From Fibrobacter sp. (GTDB taxonomy: Bacteria > Fibrobacterota > Fibrobacteria > Fibrobacterales > Fibrobacteraceae), in the NCBI GenBank assembly GCA_031271785.1, contig JAISUZ010000011.1:1-64000 (forward strand): DNA of 64,000 nucleotides. The letters are read 5' to 3'. The notes under the pieces were generated by a model. That model was not told where the DNA came from. It saw nothing but the letters and a program-made list of their open reading frames with translations, and did not search any database. The translations under genes and the position numbers were made by a program. This document shows positions 8,136 through 15,778 of this stretch, piece by piece (the first letter of the stretch is position 1; each line of letters starts with the position of its first letter).

Positions 8136-8969
8136 CTAGTCATAATCAGTAACAATTTCATAATAATCTCTAATGACTTGCGTCCGATCTTTATTAGTAC
8201 TATAATCCTCTATTTCAAGACCCAATTCTTTCAAAGTTTCAATATTAATAGGTCTTCCATGAGATTTCCACTTATTATTATCGCTCAAGTGATCCGCAAT
8301 TTCTTTAGCTCGTTGAACTTTCTCCTCTTCTGTAACAACTTGACCTAATTTCGTTGGATCTGTCCTATGTGTAGACCAATTTTTGAATTTAAACTTAACC
8401 AACCATTTTTCTAATAGCGCAACAGTCAAATCTTTGGCTTGTTCATAACCTCGAAGTTCAGCTAAATCAAAATCCTTCAAAATCAAAAATTCGGCTTGAG
8501 TCAAATTATTACTTTGAGCTTTTTCTATCAATTGATTAATCTTATCTAAATAACCCAAAGCAGCAACAAACCGACCATCTTTATTTTGAACTTGAGGATC
8601 TATTGGTCCCAATACAGAAGAATAATCCATTAAAATATTATCACCACTCATACAAAATATGGTTCCAGCACTATAAGCATAGTCCGGCACAATAAAATTA
8701 ACTTCATTATAATGATGACGCAATATATTCACAAATCTTTCAACAACAGTTGCACTACCACCACCAGTGGTAAGCATGATATATATTTTATTCTTTTTAT
8801 TTTCATCACATGCCAATTCTTCTATTATTTTCCGAAAAAAACTTTCACCCCCATTAAATTGTCCAAAATAAGTTAATAGATCTGCTTCAAAATGATCCTC
8901 AAGATCTTTTAATCTCTCATTTAAAAGTGTATGAATTTGATCATCCAATGCTGGCTTCATATTTTCCAT
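8136..8969 (-). CDS. SDH-type Clp-fold serine protease
   Basis: The protein belongs to the serine dehydrogenase proteinase group of the Clp/crotonase fold. It has an oxyanion-side glycine motif LTTGGGSATVVERF, then YSAGT with the presumed nucleophile Ser, and the signature DYSSVLGPIDPQV with the conserved Asp. No signal peptide or membrane segment is seen in this form. The frame could begin at a TTG at 9053, but I prefer the ATG at 8969; an ATG at 8960 with AGGA eight bases upstream is nearly as good. The gene is far more AT-rich than its neighbours and stands alone between a metabolic operon and topoisomerase, suggesting transfer. A protease partner or target is not visible. Confidence 0.78.
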   Translation of the reverse strand: MENMKPALDDQIHTLLNERLKDLEDHFEADLLTYFGQFNGGESFFRKIIEELACDENKKNKIYIMLTTGGGSATVVERFVNILRHHYNEVNFIVPDYAYSAGTIFCMSGDNILMDYSSVLGPIDPQVQNKDGRFVAALGYLDKINQLIEKAQSNNLTQAEFLILKDFDLAELRGYEQAKDLTVALLEKWLVKFKFKNWSTHRTDPTKLGQVVTEEEKVQRAKEIADHLSDNNKWKSHGRPINIETLKELGLEIEDYSTNKDRTQVIRDYYEIVTDYD

Positions 8970-9160
8970 CCTATTGTTAACTTTTGATAAAATACATTTT
9001 ATGCTGAATAAAATTTGAAAAATACCTGAATTTCCCCTATTTATTCTAGTCAAAAAAACAAAAACAAACTTTTATAAAGTTAAAATCGTTTCCGGAAAAA
9101 TTCTATTATTTCTCAGAATTTTAGAGGCCCTTGGGGCATATTCTTTCACGGTTTTGGTTT

Positions 9161-11725
9161 ATGAGCGAAAAATTATACTCTCCGGCAAATTCGGATTTGA
9201 ATCATCTCGAAAAACTTTACGACGGCTGGTTCCTGGACTACGCAAGCTATGTGATTCTCGACCGCGCGGTTCCCTATTACGAAGACGGACTCAAACCCGT
9301 TCACCGGAGAATCCTCCACACGCTCTTTGAAATGCACGACGGACGTTACCACAAAGTCGCTACCGTCGTCGGCCGCACCATGCAATACCACCCTCACGGC
9401 GATGCCTCCATCGGAGACGCGCTCGTGACGCTCGGGCAAAAAAATCTGCTCATCGACACCCAGGGGAACTGGGGAAACCCGGTTACCGGCGATGCGGCGG
9501 CGGCACCGCGTTACATCGAAGGGCGGCTTACCGCGTTTGCAAGCGACATTTTATTCAACCCGGAAACCACGGAATGGGTCTCGAGTTACGACGGCAGAAA
9601 CCAGGAACCCGTCACGCTTCCGGTCAAATTCCCGTTGCTGCTCGCTCAGGGAGTTGAAGGAATCGCGGTGGGGCTTTCCACTTATATTCTCCCGCATAAC
9701 TTCTGTGAACTCTGCGAAGCGAGCATCGCTTGCCTGCGCGGGAAAAAGTTTGATCTTTACCCGGATTTCTTCACGGGCGGAATCGCCGACGTATCCGATT
9801 ACAACGGCGGGTTGCGCGGCGGCCGCGTAAAAGTGCGCGCAAAAATCGAAAAGCAGGACAACAAAACGCTTGTGATCCGTGAAATCCCTTTCGGCACCAC
9901 TACGGGAAGCCTGATCGACAGTATCATCAGCGCCAATGAAAAAGGGAAAATCAAAATCAAACGGGTGGACGACAATACCGCGCAAGATGTGGAAATTGTG
10001 ATCCATTTAAACCCGGGCAGCGAACCGCAGGTTGTGATCGACGCTTTGTATGCATTCACCGATTGCGAAAAATCGCTTTCCCCGAACAGCTGCGTGATTG
10101 TCGATAAAAAACCGAAGTTCATGACGGCAAACGAGATTCTCAAACTCAACACCGATCACACGGTACATCTGTTAAAGTGGGAACTCCGCAACAAACTCGA
10201 ACATCTCGAACAGAAATGGCACATGACAAGCCTTGAAAAAATCTTTATCGAAAAAGAAATTTACGAGGTCATTAAAAAAGCAAAGTCCCGCGAAGAAATG
10301 GCGGAACTCATCGGCGAAGGTCTCAAGCCGTACTTGAAAAAACTCCGCCGCGAAGTCTTGCCGGAAGAAATCTTTAAACTTGCCGAAATCCCGGTACGCC
10401 GCATCAGCTTATTCGATAAAAAGAAAACCGACGAACTCCTGAAAGATTTGGACACGGCGATCGGAGAAACCAAAAACGAACTTGCAAACATCATCGACTA
10501 CGCCATCAATCATTTCAAAACGATTCTGAAAAAACACGGCGAAGGGCGCGAACGAAAAACGCAAATTACCGAATTCGGAAAAGTGAACGCCGTTCATGTG
10601 GCGATCGCAAACCAAAAGTTGTACGTAAACCGGAAAGAAGGGTTTATCGGCACCGGAGCAAGCCTCAAACGCGAAGAATACCTGTTCGATGTTTCCGCTT
10701 ACGACGATGTGATTGTCTTTAAAGCGGACGGTTCTTACAAAGTCGTGAGAGTCTCCGAAAAGGATTTTGCCGGAAAAGACATTATCCTCGTGGAAAAATT
10801 CAACAAAGAAAACGACCGCCTGATCTACAACGTCATTTACCGCGAAGGCAAAGCCGGCACATCGTTTATCAAACGCTTCAACGTGGGCGGCGTCACGCGC
10901 GACAAAGATTACAGCATGGGCAAAGGAACGCCCGGCTCGAAAATTCTTTACCTCTCAAGCAACCCCAACGGCGAAGCCGAAGTGGTCGAAGTCATACTAA
11001 AACCGCGCCCGCGCATCAAACTCAACTTTGAAATCGACTTCAGCGAAGTAGAAGTTAAAGGCCGGAGCGCCGTCGGCAATCAAGTCACGAAATACGACAT
11101 CCGCACCGTGAAAAAAATCCGCAAAGGCGTAAGCACGCTCGGGGCGCGAATCCTTTATTTTGACGCGCCGAGCGGCATTGTCTCCACCCAGAAAAAGGGA
11201 GACCGCCTCGGCGAATTCGAAGAAAAAGACAAAATCCTGATTGTCCGCAAAAACGGTTCGGCACGCATTTACGACATGGCAGACCCACTGCTCGTGGGCG
11301 CCGACATCCTCCACATTCAAAAATACGACCCGGAACAAATTTATTCCATTCTCTATTTTGAAGGCGGCAACCTGAATTACATGGTGAAACGCTTCAAACT
11401 CGAAGGCGCGCCGATGACCACCGACTTCAACCTCGTCTCCGATCACCCGGACACGCATCTCGTGGAATTTTTCGCCACGCCGAACGCGAAAGTGATCATG
11501 GAATACCAAGCCGGCCGGCAAACGCAAAAAGAAACGCTCGACCTCACGGAAGTTGCGGAGATCAAAGGCTACAAAGCTCTCGGCAGTAAATTCACCGCGA
11601 AAAAAGTAAAAAGCACGCAGCGCATCATCGAAGACGACGAAACGGAAGATCCCGACGAAAACGAAGAAACCGAAAGCGCTCCCGGCAAATCGAAAGACCC
11701 GTATTCGGTGGACATGTTCGACTGA
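9161..11725 (+). CDS. parC: type IIA topoisomerase subunit A (topoisomerase IV ParC / GyrA-like)
   Basis: This is the DNA-cleaving subunit of a type IIA topoisomerase. The active-site tyrosine lies in AAAPRYIEGRLT (Tyr118 counted from the ATG at 9161), preceded by HPHGDASIGDALVTL, which corresponds to the quinolone-resistance region. The tower and coiled-coil regions follow, and the C-terminal third has beta-pinwheel-like repeats and an acidic tail. Length (854 aa) and style resemble the ParC/GyrA-like proteins of Bacteroidota and relatives. GyrA or ParC cannot be decided by eye; a gyrB-like gene is at 36229, unlinked. A TTG at 9131 with a closer ribosome site would add ten residues. Confidence 0.85.
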   Translation: MSEKLYSPANSDLNHLEKLYDGWFLDYASYVILDRAVPYYEDGLKPVHRRILHTLFEMHDGRYHKVATVVGRTMQYHPHGDASIGDALVTLGQKNLLIDTQGNWGNPVTGDAAAAPRYIEGRLTAFASDILFNPETTEWVSSYDGRNQEPVTLPVKFPLLLAQGVEGIAVGLSTYILPHNFCELCEASIACLRGKKFDLYPDFFTGGIADVSDYNGGLRGGRVKVRAKIEKQDNKTLVIREIPFGTTTGSLIDSIISANEKGKIKIKRVDDNTAQDVEIVIHLNPGSEPQVVIDALYAFTDCEKSLSPNSCVIVDKKPKFMTANEILKLNTDHTVHLLKWELRNKLEHLEQKWHMTSLEKIFIEKEIYEVIKKAKSREEMAELIGEGLKPYLKKLRREVLPEEIFKLAEIPVRRISLFDKKKTDELLKDLDTAIGETKNELANIIDYAINHFKTILKKHGEGRERKTQITEFGKVNAVHVAIANQKLYVNRKEGFIGTGASLKREEYLFDVSAYDDVIVFKADGSYKVVRVSEKDFAGKDIILVEKFNKENDRLIYNVIYREGKAGTSFIKRFNVGGVTRDKDYSMGKGTPGSKILYLSSNPNGEAEVVEVILKPRPRIKLNFEIDFSEVEVKGRSAVGNQVTKYDIRTVKKIRKGVSTLGARILYFDAPSGIVSTQKKGDRLGEFEEKDKILIVRKNGSARIYDMADPLLVGADILHIQKYDPEQIYSILYFEGGNLNYMVKRFKLEGAPMTTDFNLVSDHPDTHLVEFFATPNAKVIMEYQAGRQTQKETLDLTEVAEIKGYKALGSKFTAKKVKSTQRIIEDDETEDPDENEETESAPGKSKDPYSVDMFD

Positions 11726-11729
11726 TTTT

Positions 11730-11930
11730 GGGCGTGCCCCGGCGCAAAATCGTCACTCGAATTCATTTTCTTCTATTATCCTCAAGTTTCTCAATGTCAT
11801 CCCGGCCTCCGAGCCGGGATTTAAAGAAACATCCGCCATAAAGCGCCGGGTCGGCGGGGCTCCGGGCTACCCTCCGGTCGGTGCTCCGCACTGCGCGCCT
11901 AAGGCGCGCACCCTCCGCCTGCCTCACGCA
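11730..11930 (+). repeat. dispersed repeat RepA, copy 1
   Basis: About 200 bp starting just after the topoisomerase stop. Order of modules: GGCGTGCCCCGGCGC; a variable part with a CCCGGC/GCCGGG hairpin; AAAGCGCCGGGTCGGCG; then GGGCTACCCTCCGGTCGG, a GCGCGCC-TAA-GGCGCGC hairpin and CCGCCTGCCTCACGC. The same modules in the same order occur at 30267-30427 and, inverted, at 53638-53836. Confidence 0.85.
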
Positions 11931-11943
11931 ATGTTCGCACGGT

Positions 11944-12000
11944 TCCAGTACTTTTTCAAAACCGGAGCGGTTTCCAGCCTAAAGATTTTGAAAAAAGTAA
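11944..12000 (-). repeat. hairpin element, family H copy 1
   Basis: An inverted repeat with arms TACTTTTTCAAAA (11949) and TTTTGAAAAAAGTA (11986). Its loop, read on the minus strand, closely matches the loop of the hairpin at 53344-53415 (CTTTAGGC, GGAA, CCG, TCCGGTTT) although the arm sequences are different. It lies between RepA copy 1 and structured element F copy 1. Confidence 0.7.
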
Positions 12001-12120
12001 GATCATGCATTCAAGGGGGTAGCTGAAAACGGAACCCGCCGCCCGGCGACTGAAAGAAGCCGGATAAGGCGGCTGGACAATTCCGGTTGAAGCGAGGGGG
12101 ATTCTCCCCCATACTTGAAA
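12001..12120. repeat. structured element F, copy 1 (possible RNA)
   Basis: About 120 bp sharing its first 64 bases closely with 14141-14206 (GATCATGC, AAGGGGGTAGC, then CCGGCGAC and GAAGCCGGAT). After a variable segment both end in TTGAAGCGAGGGGGA and a 6-bp GGGGGA/TCCCCC hairpin with a 3-nt loop. The 5' TTCAAGGGGG can also pair with the 3' CCCCC and CTTGAA, so two alternative folds exist. No protein frame explains it. It sits just beyond the 3' end of yciH. Confidence 0.7.
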
Positions 12121-12149
12121 ATATTACAGAACCGAATAAACGCAAAAAC

Positions 12150-12470
12150 TCACCCGCCGGCAAGTTTGGCTTTGATGCCGCGGCGGTCAAGTTCGGCGAG
12201 AACCGTATTTCGCTTATCGCCCTGAATCTCTATCACAAAATCTTTGACCGCGCCCCCTGCGCCGCATTTTTGTTTCAGGGCGCGGCACAAATCCGAAAGT
12301 TCGGATTCTCCGCCCGGGATTCCCGAAACGCAGGTGAGGCTTTTATTCCCGCCGAGACGTTTCAATGAAATACGTACCACGCCGTCTGTGGCCGGGCGCA
12401 CGGCAGCCTTTTTCTCCGGATCCACGCGCCCGGTTTGCGTTGTGTAAACAAGTGTCGATTTTTCATCCAT
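12150..12470 (-). CDS. yciH: YciH/SUI1-family translation initiation factor
   Basis: The 106-residue protein is a SUI1-fold factor related to eukaryotic eIF1: a basic N-terminus, then ISLKRLGGNKSLTCVSGI, a helix around ELSDLCRALKQKCGAGGAVKD, and the final strand-helix IEIQGDKRNTVLAELDRRGIKA. Bacterial YciH is thought to monitor initiation complexes on the small ribosomal subunit. It starts divergently from argH, with 46 bp between the two start codons. Its 3' flank holds the structured element F and the hairpin and repeat cluster 11730-12120. Confidence 0.88.
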   Translation of the reverse strand: MDEKSTLVYTTQTGRVDPEKKAAVRPATDGVVRISLKRLGGNKSLTCVSGIPGGESELSDLCRALKQKCGAGGAVKDFVIEIQGDKRNTVLAELDRRGIKAKLAGG

Positions 12471-12516
12471 GGGGAGCCTTTATTTTTTATCTTTCAATAT
12501 AGTTTCGCGAGGTTTT

Positions 12517-13911
12517 ATGTCAATACAGGCAAGTGAGAAAAAAATGTGGGACGGTCGTTTTGAAAGCGGCATGGCCCCAAGCATGATTGATTTGAGTTTT
12601 AGTTTGCATGTGGATCAGGCGCTGATCGAAGAAGATATTGCGGGTTCGCTCGCTCACGGGAAAGGACTTGTGGAGTCCGGTGTGTTCTCGGCAGAAGAAT
12701 ATGAGAAAATCGCGGTGGCACTCCGGGGAATTTTGGAAGATTACCGCGCAGGCAAAGCGCTCTGGCAAGCGGGCGACGAAGATGTACACATGGCGGTGGA
12801 ACGCCTCCTTACGGAACGCGTGGGCGACCTCGGAAAAAAGATCCATACGGGCCGCAGCCGGAACGATCAGGTCGCCACGGATTTTAAACTTTATATGCGC
12901 CGCCGCGCCGCAGAAATTAAGAACCTTGTTCTTGAGCTGCAAACGGAAATCCTGAAACTCGCAGAAACGCATTTCGGAAAGCTGATGCCGGGCTATACGC
13001 ATGTTCAGCAGGCGCAGCCGATTCTTTTCAGCCATTATTTAATGAGTTTCTTTTTTGTGCTTTCACGCGATGTAAAGCGGTTTCAGAATTTTTTGGAAAT
13101 TCATAACGAACTCCCTCTCGGGAGCGGCGCTATGGCCGGTTCGGCATTCCCGTATCAGAGAAATCTCGTTGCCGAAGAACTCGGGTTTGCGTTCCCGAGC
13201 GCGAACAGCATTGACGCGGTGAGCCACCGCGATATGGCGCTTGAATTTACAAGCAACCTCGCGATTATCGCTTCTACGCTCAGCCGTTACGCCGAAGACC
13301 TCGTGAATTGGAGCACGAGCGAGTTTGGGTTCGTTACGCTTTCCGATGCGTTCAGCAGCGGGTCTTCCATGATGCCGCAAAAGAAAAATCCGGACAGTAT
13401 GGAATTGATCCGCGGGAAATCCGGGCGGATGCTCGGGAATTTTACCGCGCTTTTTACCCTCGTGAAAGGCGCGCCGCTTTCTTACAGCCGCGATTTACAG
13501 GAAGACAAGGAACCGGTTTTCGACAGCGTGCGTACCGTGAAAGTTTGTCTGCAAGTGATGAAAGAAGCGCTCGCTACCGCGCGCTGGAATTTTGAAACCA
13601 TGGAACGTAAAATGCTCCCGGCGCTTCTCGCTACCGACCTGGCGGATTTCCTGGTGGAATCCGGCGTGCCGTTCCGGAACGCGCACCATATTGTGGGTAG
13701 CCTTGTGGGTGAAGCGGCGAAACAGGGCAGGGAATTTACCGAACTTTCCGATGAAGTTTGGGAAAAAACCGGTGTTCCGAACCCGAAAGCGGTGAAAGCA
13801 AAACTCACTTTCGAATATTCCGTTGGGAAACGCAATATCGAAGGCGGTACCGGCCCGGATTCCGTGAAGCAGCAGTTTGAAAAAGCGAAAGCGTTGTTGA
13901 AAAAAAATTAA
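12517..13911 (+). CDS. argH: argininosuccinate lyase
   Basis: ArgH splits argininosuccinate into arginine and fumarate, the last step of arginine synthesis. The fumarase/aspartase-superfamily signature GSSMMPQKKNPDSMEL is present near residue 285, as are HTGRSRNDQVATD and LMPGYTHVQQAQP of the substrate sites. The start is the ATG at 12517, with GAGG four bases upstream (464 aa, normal length); a longer frame from 12469 would run into the yciH start and has no support. No other arg genes are nearby. The downstream flank begins with repeat D. Confidence 0.95.
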   Translation: MSIQASEKKMWDGRFESGMAPSMIDLSFSLHVDQALIEEDIAGSLAHGKGLVESGVFSAEEYEKIAVALRGILEDYRAGKALWQAGDEDVHMAVERLLTERVGDLGKKIHTGRSRNDQVATDFKLYMRRRAAEIKNLVLELQTEILKLAETHFGKLMPGYTHVQQAQPILFSHYLMSFFFVLSRDVKRFQNFLEIHNELPLGSGAMAGSAFPYQRNLVAEELGFAFPSANSIDAVSHRDMALEFTSNLAIIASTLSRYAEDLVNWSTSEFGFVTLSDAFSSGSSMMPQKKNPDSMELIRGKSGRMLGNFTALFTLVKGAPLSYSRDLQEDKEPVFDSVRTVKVCLQVMKEALATARWNFETMERKMLPALLATDLADFLVESGVPFRNAHHIVGSLVGEAAKQGREFTELSDEVWEKTGVPNPKAVKAKLTFEYSVGKRNIEGGTGPDSVKQQFEKAKALLKKN

Positions 13912-13918
13912 AATAAGA

Positions 13919-14037
13919 CTTGTCATGGCGAGGACAGGACCCGAGGCGCCATCCGGGCTCTGCATTGTTCCTCACCGGCTCGCCACGCCACTGCGTGGCT
14001 TGTGAAGACAAAGATGCGTTCCGCGTTCGCGATGACA
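13919..14037. repeat. palindromic repeat D, copy 1
   Basis: About 119 bp bounded by inverted ends TGTCATGGCGA and TTCGCGATGACA, with an internal GCCACGC/GCGTGGC hairpin. It matches 59909-60040 over roughly 90 bp (CCCGAGGC, CATCC, ATTGTT, TCACCGG, TCGCCACGCCA, CGTGGCTTGT). Its right end (14014-14037) is repeated base for base at 30423-30446. A small non-autonomous mobile palindrome is the likely nature. Confidence 0.75.
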
Positions 14038-14070
14038 AAAAGAGGTATGACTCCCGATAACGGCGGATGT

Positions 14071-14105
14071 GTTCTTCGTGATTTCAATGACTGAATTATC
14101 CATTT
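14071..14105. repeat. short repeat G, copy 1
   Basis: A 35-bp stretch beginning GTTCTTCGTGATTT and running through AATGACTGAATT is repeated at 53551-53585, with a single difference in the first 27 bases and two more (AT for CC) just before the closing CCATT. No gene or known site explains it; in both places it lies inside a cluster of larger repeats. Confidence 0.65.
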
Positions 14106-14140
14106 CCCTATACCTCATTCTCAAACCTTTCATACCCGAA

Positions 14141-14275
14141 GATCATGCTTTTAAGGGGGTAGCGGAAAATCCGCCGGGCGCCCCGGCGACGGGTGAAGCC
14201 GGATCGTAGAGTGAAGTACTTGGGCGCGCGATCAGCGGGTTTGAAGCGAGGGGGACGCTCCCCCTTTAATCTTTT
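14141..14275. repeat. structured element F, copy 2 (possible RNA)
   Basis: Second copy of the element at 12001-12120. GATCATGC, AAGGGGGTAGC, CCGGCGAC and GAAGCCGGAT are conserved at the 5' side, and GAAGCGAGGGGGA with its TCCCCC partner at the 3' side; the middle differs. The 5' AAGGGGGTAGC pairs with the 3' GCTCCCCCTT, closing the element. On the minus strand it directly follows the C-terminal remnant of a DUF1016 gene. Confidence 0.7.
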
Positions 14276-14483
14276 CTCTCTTCCCATTTTCCGAAGTTCT
14301 TCTTTCAGTTCTTCAATACTCGGCAAACTGCTTTTCAAATTATCCGGTAACCGCTTAGCCGGTTGATACTCGGAAACGCCGATTGATTAATTGCCGAAAT
14401 ATACAAAGCAAATTTCGTTCAGAAAACCCTTTCATATCGGGAAATTCCGCTCTCAAATCCTTGCTCAATCGCTCAAAAAGCCG
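14276..14483 (-). pseudogene. remnant of a DUF1016/YhcG-type nuclease gene
   Basis: Two fragments of one family lie in different frames. Immediately after the stop at 14484 the frame reads LSKDLRAEFPDMKGFSERNL (14483-14355), the hallmark of the DUF1016 N-terminal domain, and soon stops. From about 14386 the next frame reads IGVSEYQPAKRLPDNL and SSLPSIEELKEEL, the typical C-terminus of YhcG-like PD-(D/E)xK proteins. The central domain, some 250 residues in intact members, is missing. The gene has therefore suffered a large internal deletion. Such genes are often found beside restriction or toxin loci. Confidence 0.75.
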
Positions 14484-15140
14484 CTACCGTTTCTTTTCAA
14501 CCGGGGCGAGTCTGTCCGTAATTTTCATTAATTGATTGTAAAGTTCCAAGAAGTCTTCGACCCAAATCGGGTCGCGTTCCCCCACGAGGGAGAGTGTGGA
14601 TTCGAGCGTGTGAAGCGTGTTGTAAAGCCCGGTACCGATTTCCGGATGAGGGTGCTGGAAGGTGCCGTCGCCCGGGAGGAACGCGCCGCGCGCCCGGTAA
14701 GAGCGGTAGAGCCGGGAAATCAAATCACTGCGAATGCCGATGAGTTCTTCGTAAGCTTCTTTTAAGGTTCCGCTTTGAATGAGCGGCGTTATTTTTTCGA
14801 GGCGCCGTAAAAACGTTTCCCGTTCCGGCGCCGGGATCAAATGGCGTTTTAATTCGAGCGTTTCCTGAATCAGATTTTGCATTTGTTCCAAATGCGGCGT
14901 TTTCCAGTAAGATATTTCGGAGATTTGGACCGGCGGCGTTTGCTTTACGGTTTCTTCGCTTTGAGTTATCCATTTTTCCAATCGCAAGAGTGTTTCCCGC
15001 GCTTCGGCGGTGCGGGAAAGTACGCGGTATTCATTCGCGCGTTCGATTAAAAAATCGGCAAAGGCAAAGCGCCAATACGGAATTTTCCCGGACTTGCGGA
15101 GTTCTTCCAAACGGTTCCGAAGCGCAGAGAGGACTTCCAT
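14484..15140 (-). CDS. helical protein of the MotAB/ZorAB-like operon, unknown function
   Basis: I do not recognise this 218-residue protein. It is predicted almost wholly helical, soluble and charged (for example REAL-type repeats around TLLRLEKWITQSEETV and MQNLIQETLELKRHL), without signal peptide or membrane segment, and is probably cytoplasmic. The ATG at 15140 overlaps the OmpA/MotB-like gene's stop (TAATG); a GTG at 15158 is also possible. Last gene of a six-gene operon, so a cytoplasmic partner of the ion-channel complex is the natural guess. Its stop codon borders directly on the DUF1016 remnant. Confidence 0.7.
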   Translation of the reverse strand: MEVLSALRNRLEELRKSGKIPYWRFAFADFLIERANEYRVLSRTAEARETLLRLEKWITQSEETVKQTPPVQISEISYWKTPHLEQMQNLIQETLELKRHLIPAPERETFLRRLEKITPLIQSGTLKEAYEELIGIRSDLISRLYRSYRARGAFLPGDGTFQHPHPEIGTGLYNTLHTLESTLSLVGERDPIWVEDFLELYNQLMKITDRLAPVEKKR

Positions 15141-15778
15141 TAATTGGCGTTCTCCCACTTGAGAATGGAGGTGACGCCGATTTCTACGCGGCGGTTGAGT
15201 TTTCGGTTTTCTTCACTGGTGTTCGGTACCCGCGGGTAATGTTCGCCGAAACCGGCGGCAAATAAACGTTCCGGCGGATAGCCTTCTCCAATCAGCGTTT
15301 TCACCACATTTACCGCACGTTCGGTGGATAAGTTCCAGTTGGTGTAAGTTGAAGATTTTATCGGCGTGTCATCGGTAAATCCCGAGACCATGATCAGGTC
15401 GCCCGTGTCCAAAACATCGAGAAGCCCTTTGCCGATGGCCTGAATCACGCGTACGCCTTCGCTTGTGAGTTCGGCGCCGTTGATGGGGAACAGGAATGAA
15501 GCTTGAATTTGAATATTTCCGTTTTCAAGCGCGATGATTCCCTGATCAATGGAGGTTTGCAGACTCTTGGATAATAAGGCGTTGCGGATGCCCGCGAGTT
15601 TACGGATTTCTTCCTGGCACGAGAGAACTTCTTCTTCGGTGCGCGTGAGGTCTTGCGCTTTCTGCTCTTTGAGAGAGGTCATCACCACGAACGCGAGGAC
15701 GAAAAGCGAAAGCAACGCGACCGTTAAATCGGTGACGGCGAGCCAGGAGGTTTCTTCGGTTTCCTTCCGCTTACGCAT
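15140..15778 (-). CDS. MotB/ZorB-like stator protein with OmpA-type peptidoglycan-binding domain
   Basis: The 212-residue protein has a short cytoplasmic N-terminus, one membrane segment (about 13-34) with Asp17 in AVTDLTVALLSLFVL, the position of the proton/sodium-binding Asp in MotB and ZorB, then a coiled linker and an OmpA-like domain. The last shows VSGFTDDTPI, NLSTERAVNVVKTLIG, RLFAAGFGEHYP and NRKLNRRVEI, which bind peptidoglycan in the family. It overlaps the channel gene upstream by 8 bp and the helical-protein gene downstream, so all three are co-translated. Together with that channel it should form an ion-driven stator complex. Confidence 0.85.
   Translation of the reverse strand: MRKRKETEETSWLAVTDLTVALLSLFVLAFVVMTSLKEQKAQDLTRTEEEVLSCQEEIRKLAGIRNALLSKSLQTSIDQGIIALENGNIQIQASFLFPINGAELTSEGVRVIQAIGKGLLDVLDTGDLIMVSGFTDDTPIKSSTYTNWNLSTERAVNVVKTLIGEGYPPERLFAAGFGEHYPRVPNTSEENRKLNRRVEIGVTSILKWENAN

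Noticed and set aside
9131-9160. TTG start for the topoisomerase subunit
   Set aside because: It has a closer ribosome-site-like AGAGG, but the added ten residues are unlike the family N-terminus; kept only as an alternative.
12050-12100. Group II intron domain V in structured element F
   Set aside because: AGCCGGA and TCCGGTT resemble the base of domain V, but the distal stem and GNRA loop are absent, and copy 2 does not keep the same pairing.
14108-14338. 76-codon minus-strand frame
   Set aside because: Only its first ~25 codons are protein-like and belong to the DUF1016 remnant; the rest runs through structured element F.
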